Positions 25,010 to 33,760 of a stretch of DNA of 60,561 nt are shown here, in pieces; within the stretch, counting starts at the first letter, position 1, and every line of letters starts with the position of its first letter. The position numbers were made by a program, and so were the translations under genes. Where the stretch lies: positions 1-60,561 of the forward strand of contig JAEWFD010000014.1 in NCBI GenBank assembly GCA_023388995.1, in the 5' to 3' direction. Below the pieces are notes generated by a model. The model saw nothing but the letters and a program-made list of their open reading frames with translations, was not told the DNA's origin and made no database searches. The DNA comes from Bacillota bacterium (GTDB lineage: Bacteria > Bacillota_I > Bacilli_A > Erysipelotrichales > Erysipelotrichaceae).

Positions 25010-26563
25010 ATGCTGATCATTAAGAATTTGACCATTCGCGACCTTAAGGACAGAGTCCTTCTGGAATCGCTCTCTTTTACAATTCAAAAATACGATAAAA
25101 TTGCCATTATCGGCGAAGAAGGCAATGGCAAAAGTACGTTACTCAAATTACTTTATAATGAACAACTAGTGAAACAATATTGTGAATATCATGGCAGTAT
25201 CCAAAAGGAAGGCCTCCGTCTCGGATATCTTCCGCAATTTATAGACGAAGCATGGCTTGCGTACAGTGCAAGTGATTTTTTACTGAAAGAAACACCGGAG
25301 GAGGAAGTAGCAATTGAGCGCTACAATGATCTCGCAGATCTGCTGGCTCTGGCCAGTACAGTCCAGTTGTCTGCTGCCATTTTGGAAGGCGATCAAATCA
25401 TTGCTACATTAAGCGGCGGTGAAAAAATGAAGTTGCAGTTATTGAAGCTGCTTCATGCCAAACCTGATGTTTTATTGCTGGACGAGCCTACCAATGATCT
25501 TGATATCGAGACTTTGGAATGGCTGGAAGAGTTTTTGCTGGCTACTCAGGTTCCATTGCTTTTCATCAGTCATGATGAAACATTGCTGGAACGCGTTGCC
25601 AACGGCATCTTGCATCTGGAACAGTTGGAAAAGAAAAAAGCACCCAAACACACATTTGAACGTTTGGGCTATCAGGAATATGTGCAGAAGCGATATCATT
25701 TGATTGACAGGCAGAACATGATTTCCCGCAAAGAAAAAGCAGAACATGAAAAACAGCTAGAGAAATGGCGCCAAATCTACCAGAAGGTAGAACACCGCCA
25801 AGCTACTATCACTAGGCAGGACCCGCACGGCGGTCAGCTGCTAAAGAAAAAAATGAAGTCGGTAAAGGCAATGAAACGGCGAATCGACAAAGAAGAAATA
25901 ACCGGAAAAATAGAGCCGGAGGAATCAATATCTTTATTTTTTGATGATTTCGAACCATTTGCACCAAGCAAGATCATTCTGGATTATCAGCTGGATCAGC
26001 TGCAAATCACCGGTCAAGTGCTGGCAACTGACATATCGTTATTCATCAAAGGCCAAGATAAAATTGTTTTATTCGGGAAAAATGGGGTTGGTAAAACAAC
26101 CTTATTGAAAAAGCTGTATGCAGAGTTAAAGAAAAAGCCGGATCTTCGTGTTGGCTATATGCCGCAAACATACGAAGAATTGCTGGCTTGCCATGAGAAT
26201 GCCATTACTTTTCTGGCACCTGATCATGACAAGGAAACAATCAACAAAGCGAGAACGATGCTGGGAAATGCGAAATTCACGGTGGACGAAATGGAACGTC
26301 CGCTAGCAGACTTGTCGGGCGGCCAAAAGGCAAAACTAGTCTTGATTCATTTAATTATGAGCAATGTCAATGTACTGGTGCTGGATGAACCAACACGCAA
26401 TTTAAGCCCCTTATCCAACCCTGTGATCCGCAATATGCTGATTGCTTTTCCGGGAGTTATCTTATCTGTTTCTCATGACCGGAAATTCATTGAAGAAGTA
26501 GCTGATACTTGCTATGAGCTGACTGCTGAAGGTTTAACAGAGTATGAAAAAAGAATATCATAA
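25010..26563 (+). CDS. ABC-F ribosomal-protection-like ATPase
   Basis: The 517-residue protein has two ABC cassettes and no membrane helix. Walker A motifs are GEEGNGKST (about 36) and GKNGVGKTT; signatures are LSGGEKMK and LSGGQKAK; Walker B are LLLDEPTND and LVLDEPTRN. A charged linker (about 225-310) corresponds to the interdomain helices that reach into the ribosomal exit site. DEPTRNLSPLSNPVIR resembles clostridial ABC-F antibiotic-protection factors. With the leader described above, a role in resistance to a drug binding the large subunit is plausible. The drug class cannot be read. RBS GAGGTGAT precedes ATG. Confidence 0.85.
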   Translation: MLIIKNLTIRDLKDRVLLESLSFTIQKYDKIAIIGEEGNGKSTLLKLLYNEQLVKQYCEYHGSIQKEGLRLGYLPQFIDEAWLAYSASDFLLKETPEEEVAIERYNDLADLLALASTVQLSAAILEGDQIIATLSGGEKMKLQLLKLLHAKPDVLLLDEPTNDLDIETLEWLEEFLLATQVPLLFISHDETLLERVANGILHLEQLEKKKAPKHTFERLGYQEYVQKRYHLIDRQNMISRKEKAEHEKQLEKWRQIYQKVEHRQATITRQDPHGGQLLKKKMKSVKAMKRRIDKEEITGKIEPEESISLFFDDFEPFAPSKIILDYQLDQLQITGQVLATDISLFIKGQDKIVLFGKNGVGKTTLLKKLYAELKKKPDLRVGYMPQTYEELLACHENAITFLAPDHDKETINKARTMLGNAKFTVDEMERPLADLSGGQKAKLVLIHLIMSNVNVLVLDEPTRNLSPLSNPVIRNMLIAFPGVILSVSHDRKFIEEVADTCYELTAEGLTEYEKRIS

Positions 26564-26627
26564 AAAGCAATATTTTATTGCAATATGATTAAAAATTATC
26601 ATTTTGAAGCTATTTAGGCGAATACAG

Positions 26628-26656
26628 AAAACATCCTGGTGTGAACAGGATGTTTT
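26628..26656 (+). terminator. terminator of the ABC-F gene
   Basis: AAAACATCCTG-gtgtgaa-CAGGATGTTTT, a perfect 11-bp stem, with T-rich flank on the plus strand. It may also serve the convergent yitT-like gene. Confidence 0.85.
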
Positions 26657-26699
26657 CTTTCTAGTTTTGGAGCAATGAATTAGCTCTCATTTATAACAA

Positions 26700-27560
26700 T
26701 CACTTAAATGGCACTTGATAATAATTGCCGATCACTCTCTCTGTCTTATTGACCGTCACAAATGCCTTAGGATCAGCTTGCTTGATAGCCGCAAGAATCA
26801 TGTTTACCTGAAAGGCATTGCATGTCAGATACAGCATATCTCTTGGTGTCTTAGAAAATGCGCCTTCACCATGAAGTTTTGTAATCCCGTGTCTCGCTGT
26901 CTGAAAAATGGCATTGCTGACTTCATCAGGATGTTCCGTGATAATAAACAGTGAATTCAGCTGATATCTTAAATGCATTCTGGATACCACATTGGTATTG
27001 CACCACTGATACAGAATTGAGTATAGCGAAATTTCCCAGCCGTACAAGAATCCAGCGATAATCAAGATAACAGCATTGAAATACATGACATAGCTCCATG
27101 TCGGTATCTTATATTTATTTGCGGCATAAATCGCAATAAAATCAGTCCCTCCGGAACTGGCATCCGTACGCAGGGCAATCGAATTCCCTACCCCTGCTAC
27201 AATTCCTCCGAAAATTGCGATGAGGATCAAATCATACGTAATGGGGAAAGACGGAATCACAGCTGTAAAAATAGATACTGCTACATATTGCAGGATAGAT
27301 AAATAGGTAAAACGCTTGCCAATATATCGATAAACCAAAAAAGTTGGCCCAATATTTAATAACAAATATAATACACTGAACGGGATATGGATATGTGCAT
27401 AATCTTGCAGCACTGCCGACAGCAGCCGGGCAATTCCCGAAAATCCTGCCGGATACAAGTTACCCGCAACAATAAACACCTTGAAAGCAAAGGAATAGAT
27501 CAGCGCACTGCATAATACCTTGGCGACTGCAAATAGCTCTTCCTTCCACTTTTTTGTCAT
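26700..27560 (-). CDS. YitT family membrane protein
   Basis: The 286-residue protein has five to six membrane helices (YitT domain, with LYPAGFSGIARLLS and SSGGTDFIAIYAANKY) and a C-terminal DUF2179 domain (about 200-280, HGVT-like segment RHGITKLHGEGAFSKTPRDM). ATG at 27560 follows AAAGGAGTAACTGTT, which excludes a longer upstream reading. The family is widespread in Firmicutes and of unknown transport specificity. It is a single gene convergent with the ABC-F gene. Confidence 0.88.
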   Translation of the reverse strand: MTKKWKEELFAVAKVLCSALIYSFAFKVFIVAGNLYPAGFSGIARLLSAVLQDYAHIHIPFSVLYLLLNIGPTFLVYRYIGKRFTYLSILQYVAVSIFTAVIPSFPITYDLILIAIFGGIVAGVGNSIALRTDASSGGTDFIAIYAANKYKIPTWSYVMYFNAVILIIAGFLYGWEISLYSILYQWCNTNVVSRMHLRYQLNSLFIITEHPDEVSNAIFQTARHGITKLHGEGAFSKTPRDMLYLTCNAFQVNMILAAIKQADPKAFVTVNKTERVIGNYYQVPFK

Positions 27561-27715
27561 AACAGTTACTCCTTTACGCCTCTTTGCGACATACACTATA
27601 TAATAACTGATAGCATCTGTAAAGCAAAACCCTGCTTTATCTCTTCTTTTATCGAAAAGTACCAATATTGTTTCGTTGATGCGCCGACTAGCCAGATGCC
27701 TGTCAAATTATAGTT

Positions 27716-27744
27716 TTGAGTTTTTTTGCTTTTTATAGTATGAT
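27716..27744 (+). promoter_or_regulatory. promoter of the AI-2E family gene
   Basis: TTGAGT, 17 bp, TATGAT, about 40 nt before the start codon. Confidence 0.55.
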
Positions 27745-27782
27745 ATAGACGTATTTCATCCATCTTGCAGAAAGGATCACAC

Positions 27783-28856
27783 ATGAATATTGAAAAAAGA
27801 AAAGCATTTATCATTAATGGCATTTATATTACCATGATCACATTGATCATTTTTGGTATCATCAAATATGTCGTACCGTTGATTATGCCCTTTGTTATTG
27901 GATTTATCATTGCTATGATTCTGCGCCCTATCGTTGATCTCATTGCTGTACGCCTAAAGGTGCAAAGAAAATGGGCTTCCTTGGCCATTTTAATTCTCTT
28001 TTACGGCACAATCGGACTCTTCTTATTCTTTCTGATATTCAAGCTAATCTTGCAAGTTCAGATATTATTTGTAAATTTACCGAGGATATATCAAGTTGAA
28101 ATTGAACCATCGATCACAATTCTGGTCACTCGCATTCAAGCATGGATTTTGGAGTTGAATCCAACCTTCCAAAGTGGTTTGCAAGGCATTGGCGAGAATT
28201 TGATTGCCAGCCTTGGCAGCATTGTATCCAATATCTCATCCTATGCGATTAAATGGGTGACCAATCTGCTGACATCGATTCCGTCCGCCTTAATTTCGTT
28301 CTTGTTCACCGTGATTGCTTCCTTTTTCCTCACAATTGACTATCATGAAATTCTGGCCTTTGTCATGAGACAGTTTTCGGAAAAGACCAATACCATCGTC
28401 ATGGCAATCAAAAACAATTTCTTCGGTACAATTATGAAATTTGTGAAGGCCTACGCTATCTTGATGACCGTTACCTTCATCGAACTATCAATTGGGTTCA
28501 CTTTATTGAAAGTGGAAAATGCCATTGCTGTTGCAGCTGTCATTGCCATGATTGATATTCTTCCGGTGCTGGGAACAGGCGGCGTCGTCATTCCCTGGAT
28601 TATTTTGGAAGTTGTGAACGGCAATATGACCTTTGCTTTGGGACTACTCATTATCTATCTGGTTGTTACGGTAATCCGCAATATCTTAGAACCTAAGGTT
28701 GTCGGTGATTCTATCGGATTATATCCGCTGGTAACCCTCTTCTGCATGTTCATTGGTGCCAAGTTATTTGGAGTGATCGGGCTCTTTGGCTTACCAATTG
28801 CCATTACGATATTGAAAAACTTAAACGACAATAATACCATTCAAATATTCAAATAA
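27783..28856 (+). CDS. AI-2E family transporter
   Basis: The 357-residue protein has seven to eight membrane helices in the AI-2E exporter fold, with a long central amphipathic loop and family motifs PVLGTGGVVIPWI and LEPKVVGDSIGLYPL. The ATG at 27783 has AGAAAGGAT upstream; an earlier in-frame ATG at 27765 lacks spacing to it. The family was named for AI-2 export but includes ion exporters, so the substrate is uncertain. It is monocistronic with its own promoter and terminator. Confidence 0.9.
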   Translation: MNIEKRKAFIINGIYITMITLIIFGIIKYVVPLIMPFVIGFIIAMILRPIVDLIAVRLKVQRKWASLAILILFYGTIGLFLFFLIFKLILQVQILFVNLPRIYQVEIEPSITILVTRIQAWILELNPTFQSGLQGIGENLIASLGSIVSNISSYAIKWVTNLLTSIPSALISFLFTVIASFFLTIDYHEILAFVMRQFSEKTNTIVMAIKNNFFGTIMKFVKAYAILMTVTFIELSIGFTLLKVENAIAVAAVIAMIDILPVLGTGGVVIPWIILEVVNGNMTFALGLLIIYLVVTVIRNILEPKVVGDSIGLYPLVTLFCMFIGAKLFGVIGLFGLPIAITILKNLNDNNTIQIFK

Positions 28857-28878
28857 TCGGAAGCAATTCCGATTTTTT
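28855..28878 (+). terminator. terminator of the AI-2E family gene
   Basis: AATCGGAA-gcaa-TTCCGATT followed by TTTTAT. It overlaps the stop codon and the end of the convergent Crp/Fnr gene. Confidence 0.85.
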
Positions 28879-29533
28879 ATTGCAATAAGGTAACAGTTTG
28901 CTTGTCATAACGCAGGATGCCTTCCTCTTGCAATGCTGACAGTTCCCGGCACATGCTGCTGCGATCTACACATAAATACTCTGCAAGTTCTTTTCGCGAT
29001 AATGTCAGCTGAATCTGATTGCTGCCTTGCTCGAATGATTCAGTATCAAAATAATGCAGCAGCTTTCGCCGCGTTGTACGTTCACTTAATAATTCATTTT
29101 TTTGGTGCAGCAAGATATTTTTCTTTGCGAAACTCTGCAACATCCGATTCATCATTATATGATACAGTGCGGCCTCTCCCGCAGCAAAATCCCAATTTAA
29201 GAAATCAAAGAAAAGCACTTTGCAGGCACTGGTAGCAACTACGCTGACGGGGCTTGGAACGTTCGCAAGAACAATGGTTTCACCAAATAAATCGCCTGGA
29301 ATCAGTTCAGAAACAAGGGTTTGTTCCCCATGCAAATTCTGCTTGATGATGTTGGCTGTTCCCTCCACCAAAATCCCCATTGCCAAGCATGGCTCCCCTG
29401 CCCAAAAAACAGTTTGCTGCTTCTCATAGCTTTTCATATAGCTATGCATTGCCAGCAATGCCGTTTGTATTGCTGCTTGATGCATTCCTGTAAATACATC
29501 AGATTGACTGATTACATTGAAATATTCGTGCAT
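28877..29533 (-). CDS. Crp/Fnr family transcriptional regulator
   Basis: The 218-residue protein has an N-terminal cyclic-nucleotide-binding-like beta roll (IPGDLFGETIVLAN) and a C-terminal HTH_Crp domain (about 150-215) with LSRKELAEYLCVDRSSMCRE as recognition region. There is no N-terminal Fnr cysteine cluster, so it is not an Fe-S Fnr. It is divergent from a ferredoxin-like gene, and a symmetric site lies between them. In strict anaerobes this pairing is typical of redox- or nitrosative-stress regulators; the signal is unknown. Confidence 0.9.
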   Translation of the reverse strand: MHEYFNVISQSDVFTGMHQAAIQTALLAMHSYMKSYEKQQTVFWAGEPCLAMGILVEGTANIIKQNLHGEQTLVSELIPGDLFGETIVLANVPSPVSVVATSACKVLFFDFLNWDFAAGEAALYHIMMNRMLQSFAKKNILLHQKNELLSERTTRRKLLHYFDTESFEQGSNQIQLTLSRKELAEYLCVDRSSMCRELSALQEEGILRYDKQTVTLLQ

Positions 29534-29543
29534 AATTACCTAA

Positions 29544-29587
29544 CTGTTGCATTTGCAACAGACTTTCTATTTATATCGTACTATAAT
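29544..29587 (+). promoter_or_regulatory. Crp/Fnr-type operator and -10 of the ferredoxin promoter
   Basis: CTGTTGC-attt-GCAACAG (29544-29561) is a perfect palindrome. A -10 TATAAT lies at 29582-29587 with no -35. If transcription starts 7 nt after the -10 (29594), the palindrome centre is at -41.5, the class II activator position. It also sits 11 bp upstream of the regulator's start codon, so autoregulation is possible. Confidence 0.7.
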
Positions 29588-29630
29588 CATTAGGTAATCT
29601 CAAGAATAAACCAAGAAAAGAGGAACTTCC

Positions 29631-30374
29631 ATGTTACGAAGAATTATACAAATCAATGAAGAACTGTGCAACGGCTGCGGCGCTTGCGTTACAGCATGCC
29701 ACGAACATGCAATTGGCATGATCAACGGCAAAGCAGTCTTGCTGCGTGATGATTATTGCGACGGATTAGGAGATTGCTTGCCGAATTGCCCTACCGGTGC
29801 CATTACATTTATCGAAAAAGATACCTTGGCGTATGACGATGATGCAGTAAAAGCAAACATTGCCCGTAAAAAAGAAGAAGCAATGAAAGCAGAACGGGCA
29901 GGTCAATTGCATGCAATGATGCCGGAATCCTGCGGGTGTCCGGGTTCCCAAAGCAAAACAATGACCCCTAAAGTGTCAGCTTGCCAGCCAGCAACCTTAT
30001 CATCTGTTTCTGAACTGACATCGTGGCCAATTCAGCTGCAGCTTGTAAATCCCAAAGCTTCATTCTTCCACGATGCCAATTTGGTGATTGCAGCAGACTG
30101 TACTGCATTTGCGTATCCAAATTTCCATCAGGATATATTGAAAGGCAATACCCTGGTTATCGCTTGTCCTAAGCTGGATGATGCCCAATACATTGAAAAA
30201 TTAGCAAATATTTTCTCTTTCCACAATATTCAATCCATTCGCGTTGTTCGTATGGAAGTACCTTGCTGCGGCGGACTTGTACATATCGTAAAACAAGCGC
30301 TTGATTATGCCGGAGTAAATATCCCGATGTCCATTCAAATTATTACAACCGATGGCGAGCTAGCCGCTGCATAG
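29631..30374 (+). CDS. 4Fe-4S ferredoxin-type protein
   Basis: The 247-residue protein has a first complete cluster motif C13-x2-C16-x2-C19-x3-C23 and a second one (C43, C49, C53) in which the usual second Cys is Leu (YCDGLGDCLPNCP). A C-terminal region (about 120-245) has Cys residues in AADCTAFAYP and EVPCCGGLVH, perhaps another metal site. RBS AAGAGGAAC precedes the ATG. It most likely carries electrons or senses redox state in the cytosol under control of the divergent Crp/Fnr protein. The gene is monocistronic and followed by a terminator. Confidence 0.88.
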   Translation: MLRRIIQINEELCNGCGACVTACHEHAIGMINGKAVLLRDDYCDGLGDCLPNCPTGAITFIEKDTLAYDDDAVKANIARKKEEAMKAERAGQLHAMMPESCGCPGSQSKTMTPKVSACQPATLSSVSELTSWPIQLQLVNPKASFFHDANLVIAADCTAFAYPNFHQDILKGNTLVIACPKLDDAQYIEKLANIFSFHNIQSIRVVRMEVPCCGGLVHIVKQALDYAGVNIPMSIQIITTDGELAAA

Positions 30375-30386
30375 CAAGTTTACAAG

Positions 30387-30408
30387 GAGTCTGAAAGGAC
30401 TCTTTTTT
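30387..30408 (+). terminator. terminator of the ferredoxin gene
   Basis: GAGTC-tgaaag-GACTC with TTTTTT. Confidence 0.8.
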
Positions 30409-30474
30409 ACTTTAGATATTGAAAAGGGAAGTTTTGGCTTCCCTTTGGTGGATGCATCATAATTTCTGCTTTGA

Positions 30475-31026
30475 TCATGAACAACTTTGATTGTGCATTT
30501 GATACCATTCATCCTGCAATATAGCATACTCAAAAGTATCCAGCCAGATTGGCTCTCCATTGCAATCTGTTTTAAAGTAAACATTCTGTAAAAGCAGACC
30601 CTCACGCCGCATCCGCAACCGTTCCAGCAACTTCCATGAATGATCATTCTTGGGATTGCACATCGCTGTGATGCGTCTTGCACCTAACTTTGTAAATGCA
30701 TAGTCAAGCAATGCCTTGGCACTCTCTGTCGCATACCCTTGTCCATGGTATTGTTTATGAAATACATATCCCAACTCCCATGTGGCAAAATCGCCTTTGC
30801 CTAGATATAAGTTCCCTGTTAGTTTTTCATTTTCTTTTAAGCAAACAGCATAAAAAGATTTATCCTTGGATCTTCTGGCTGCTTCTTCTTTTGCCTGCTG
30901 CTCGGTATAAGTATCATACGGTTCAAATGCAACAACATCCGGATCTGCCAAATAGGCATACAAGTCTTGCCAATCGTCTTGGTGAAAGCGTCTGATGATT
31001 AGTCTATCTGTCTCAATATGTTCCAT
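30475..31026 (-). CDS. GNAT family N-acetyltransferase (RimJ/RimL-like)
   Basis: The 183-residue protein has the Acetyltransf_3 fold: TDRLIIRRFHQDDWQDL at the start, the acetyl-CoA pyrophosphate loop in KQYHGQGYATESAKALLDY, and ARRITAMCNPKNDHSWKLLE. ATG at 31026 has GGAGGTAATGAG upstream, and a longer reading would enter the NUDIX gene. It lies 19 nt after that gene and is probably cotranscribed with it. The acceptor is unknown. Confidence 0.88.
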   Translation of the reverse strand: MEHIETDRLIIRRFHQDDWQDLYAYLADPDVVAFEPYDTYTEQQAKEEAARRSKDKSFYAVCLKENEKLTGNLYLGKGDFATWELGYVFHKQYHGQGYATESAKALLDYAFTKLGARRITAMCNPKNDHSWKLLERLRMRREGLLLQNVYFKTDCNGEPIWLDTFEYAILQDEWYQMHNQSCS

Positions 31027-31045
31027 CTCATTACCTCCGTCAGTA

Positions 31046-31462
31046 TCATTTATGAAACAACCGGTCTTTCGCCAGCTTGATATGCTCCATGATATGACCG
31101 ATGTTCCCTTCTCCGGCAAATTGCTCCATCGAGAAGAAATCCTGATTTACGTGTGTCCAGAATATTTTATTTACTTCTTCTTGCAAAGTAACAGAACCCA
31201 ATAATTGGCCCACATATACCTCGACAAAAATATTGTCCAGTTGATAGGTGAAATCCATCAAATGTGTCAAATGGATATCTGCTTTTGTGATTCCTGTTTC
31301 TTCTTCCAATTCCCGGTATGCTGCTGCTTCGTGATTCTCGGCTTTTTCAATTTTGCCTCCTACCATGTTCCAAAGTCCAAGATATGGCGGCTTTTTACGC
31401 TCGCACATCAAAACTTGCGTCAAATTCTCATTTAGTACTACAATTAAGTTATATCCTTGCAT
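31046..31462 (-). CDS. NUDIX hydrolase (MutT-like)
   Basis: The 138-residue protein contains a full NUDIX box: GGKIEKAENHEAAAYRELEE followed by ETGI, matching Gx5Ex7REUxEExGU. The N-terminus (LIVVLNENLTQVLMCERKK) and GLWNMVGGKIE are typical of MutT/8-oxo-dGTPase-like members. Start ATG 31462 has AGGAGAAAACC before it. Likely a housekeeping nucleotide pyrophosphatase, in an operon with the GNAT gene. Confidence 0.9.
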   Translation of the reverse strand: MQGYNLIVVLNENLTQVLMCERKKPPYLGLWNMVGGKIEKAENHEAAAYRELEEETGITKADIHLTHLMDFTYQLDNIFVEVYVGQLLGSVTLQEEVNKIFWTHVNQDFFSMEQFAGEGNIGHIMEHIKLAKDRLFHK

Positions 31463-31474
31463 GGTTTTCTCCTG

Positions 31475-31496
31475 AAAAAAGTGACTCTCGTCACTT
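31475..31496 (-). terminator. terminator of the ECF S-component gene
   Basis: Minus strand AAGTGAC-gaga-GTCACTT with TTTTC. It overlaps the last bases of the S-component gene. Confidence 0.75.
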
Positions 31497-32046
31497 ATCG
31501 TTGATGCTTTATGATGACCGGATACAATGCCATATACAAAGCGGTCGCAATCGAAATGGCAATACCGGCATTGATGAATACAGTCATAGACTGCCATGCA
31601 GCAATGATCTTGGCTGCATCTACCCCGCTGCCAATGATAAACCGGTTGGTCAGATAAGATGCAATTGGCGAAGCGATGATATTAAACAGCATACCAGCAG
31701 CTGCGCTCAGCACAACACTGCGAAATAATGGTCTTCCGTGCTCTTTCATTCTGTCAAATGTCGATCCTGCAATCATGGCAATGCAGAATTTCAAGATAAT
31801 GGTAGACGGTGCATAAGGAACCCAGCCATTCAATAAGTCAAACGCCCCCATTCCCAGCGAAGCTGCCAAACCACCTCGCTTGCCTCCCAATACGAAAGCG
31901 CCAAGCAAACAGAAGATATTTCCAAAATGAATCATGGTTTTCCCGCCGCCAATATAGAGCGGAATATTAAACATGGTTCCGATATAACTCAGTGCAATAA
32001 ACAGTCCTGTTAATGCTAATTTATAGATTGATGCATTTTTATTCAT
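31495..32046 (-). CDS. ECF transporter S component, probably vitamin B6
   Basis: The 183-residue membrane protein has five to six helices of the ECF substrate-binding fold (KLALTGLFIALSYIGTMF, GGKTMIHFGNIFCLLGAFVL, LGMGAFDLLNGWVPYAPST). The second ATG (32046) is used because the first is only one base from the Shine-Dalgarno. It follows the pyridoxal-kinase gene by 14 nt, so a B6 vitamer is the likely ligand (PdxU-type). It needs the shared EcfAA'T module, not present here. Confidence 0.85.
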   Translation of the reverse strand: MNKNASIYKLALTGLFIALSYIGTMFNIPLYIGGGKTMIHFGNIFCLLGAFVLGGKRGGLAASLGMGAFDLLNGWVPYAPSTIILKFCIAMIAGSTFDRMKEHGRPLFRSVVLSAAAGMLFNIIASPIASYLTNRFIIGSGVDAAKIIAAWQSMTVFINAGIAISIATALYMALYPVIIKHQR

Positions 32047-32060
32047 ATGCATGCTCCCTT

Positions 32061-32924
32061 CTAATACACAATGTATTCATAGGATATGTCTTCCTTAAAA
32101 AACCAATCCAGGTGTTCTTCCAGTGCCACGCCATAGCGTGTATCACTGCCGCTGGCATATGTTTTTTGAATGACATATTCTAAAAACCTTGTTGCTTTTT
32201 CAATGCTCTTGGGCAATTCCAGCCCATCCAGCAAATAGCCTGTTACGATAGCCGCAAAGATATCGCCGGTACCTGGATAACTGACATCACTGTAATAACA
32301 AGGAATACCATAGTATTGGTTTGCCAAACGATCATATCCCATGTTCATAATTTGTCCTTGTTCTATTCTTACGCCCGTTATAATGACTTGTCTGGGCCCT
32401 AACTCACTTAGGGCGCGTAATTTCTGCTTGCACTCGCCCAAAGAAAGAGAACCCCCTAGATATGGTTCATTTAGCAGCAAGCCTACTTCCGTCATATTGG
32501 GAGTAATCAAATCAGCAACACGAACCAAATTTTTCATGCTGGCAATCAACTCAGCGCTCATGTGGCGATAAGGCTTTCCATGATCGCCCATTACCGGATC
32601 TACCACCTTCAAAGCCTCCGGAAAGGCCTGAATGAATGCCAGACAATCCGCAATATGGTCAGCTTTCCCTAAATAACCGCTGTATATGCCGGCAAATGTT
32701 AATTCCAGTGTTTGGTAGTGGTGCAGCGCCTCCGAAACATATCCCGGCAAATCACGCATTGCGACTTCGCCCAGCCCTCCTGTATGACTCGATAAGATGG
32801 TTGTCGGAACAGGGCAAACCTGCTTTTTCAGGACTGAGAGCAACGGGATAATCACAGCCAGGGAACATCGCCCAAACCCTGATAAATCATGTATTGCTGC
32901 TACTTTATTATTTGCTTGGTGCAT
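32061..32924 (-). CDS. pyridoxal/pyridoxamine kinase
   Basis: The 287-residue ribokinase-fold enzyme has AAIHDLSGFGRCSLAV at the N-terminus, PTTILSSHTGG, DLITPNMTEVGLLL, and the catalytic anion hole/base SYPGTGDIFAAIVTG (Asp in GTGD). It phosphorylates B6 vitamers in the cytosol and so traps what the adjoining ECF protein imports. ThiD-type HMP kinases share the fold, but the SHTGG motif and the S-component neighbour favour B6. Confidence 0.9.
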   Translation of the reverse strand: MHQANNKVAAIHDLSGFGRCSLAVIIPLLSVLKKQVCPVPTTILSSHTGGLGEVAMRDLPGYVSEALHHYQTLELTFAGIYSGYLGKADHIADCLAFIQAFPEALKVVDPVMGDHGKPYRHMSAELIASMKNLVRVADLITPNMTEVGLLLNEPYLGGSLSLGECKQKLRALSELGPRQVIITGVRIEQGQIMNMGYDRLANQYYGIPCYYSDVSYPGTGDIFAAIVTGYLLDGLELPKSIEKATRFLEYVIQKTYASGSDTRYGVALEEHLDWFFKEDISYEYIVY

Positions 32925-33105
32925 AGTTCACTTTTGTTCCTTCCGCCGCCTTCATTTAGTACAGTGGTAGTATACAAATATTTGTCAAAAAATGCAAGTT
33001 AGACCATGTTAAACATACAGATGCCCTGCAAACAAATCATTCCCATATTCCTCCCATATTCTCTTTTTTATTTTTGCACACTCAATAATAAACTGATGTT
33101 TAATA

Positions 33106-33134
33106 TTGTTTTTTGAACGTAATGAGCGTATAAT
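33106..33134 (+). promoter_or_regulatory. promoter of the TetR-ABC operon
   Basis: TTGTTT, 17 bp, TATAAT (33129-33134), followed by GTAAGGAG and the TetR start. Confidence 0.65.
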
Positions 33135-33157
33135 GCTGGAATGTAAGGAGTGATTCC

Positions 33158-33760
33158 ATGCAAATACTCAAAGATGATGTCCGAAACAGGATTTTAGATG
33201 CGGCAGTTCAAGATATACTGGCTGTTGGATATCTGAATTCTTCGTTACGCCGAATCGCAAAACAGGCAGATATTACAGTAGGTAATATTTATGCATACTT
33301 CAAAAGCAAAGAAGCCCTTTTAGATGCGATTTTGGCACCTACTCTGGCTGAGTTAAATAATGTCATTGAAAATCTTTCTAAAGGAAGCAATCTGCAAACC
33401 ATTTCCTGGGAAGCACTTGCCAATGATATCACTGATGTATTCCTGTTAAACCGGGAGCGGTTTTTGATCCTCATGACAAAGTGTCAGGGATCTGTTTATG
33501 CTTCGGCCAAAAAAACATTGCTAGTTAAAATAAAAGGCCGCATTGAGCAGGAATTGCTTCCCTCGCTGCCACCATTATTCCAAGATGAAATATTGGCAGC
33601 TACCATTGCAACGGCAGCCATTGATGGTCTATTGACCATTTTGCAACAAGAACATACTACGGAAGCACGAGTACGGCAACTAGTGACTGCTTTTATCACA
33701 ATTCTCTTTGCCAATATGCAACCTACGCTAACACGAAAGCAGGAAAATGATTATGAATAG
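33158..33760 (+). CDS. TetR family regulator
   Basis: The 200-residue protein has an N-terminal HTH (RRIAKQADITVGNIYAYFKSKEALL region at about 35-60) and a variable all-helical ligand-binding part. It leads an operon with an ABC ATPase and a large permease, and the next ATG lies inside its last codons, so it most likely represses this exporter. The inducer is unknown. Confidence 0.92.
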   Translation: MQILKDDVRNRILDAAVQDILAVGYLNSSLRRIAKQADITVGNIYAYFKSKEALLDAILAPTLAELNNVIENLSKGSNLQTISWEALANDITDVFLLNRERFLILMTKCQGSVYASAKKTLLVKIKGRIEQELLPSLPPLFQDEILAATIATAAIDGLLTILQQEHTTEARVRQLVTAFITILFANMQPTLTRKQENDYE

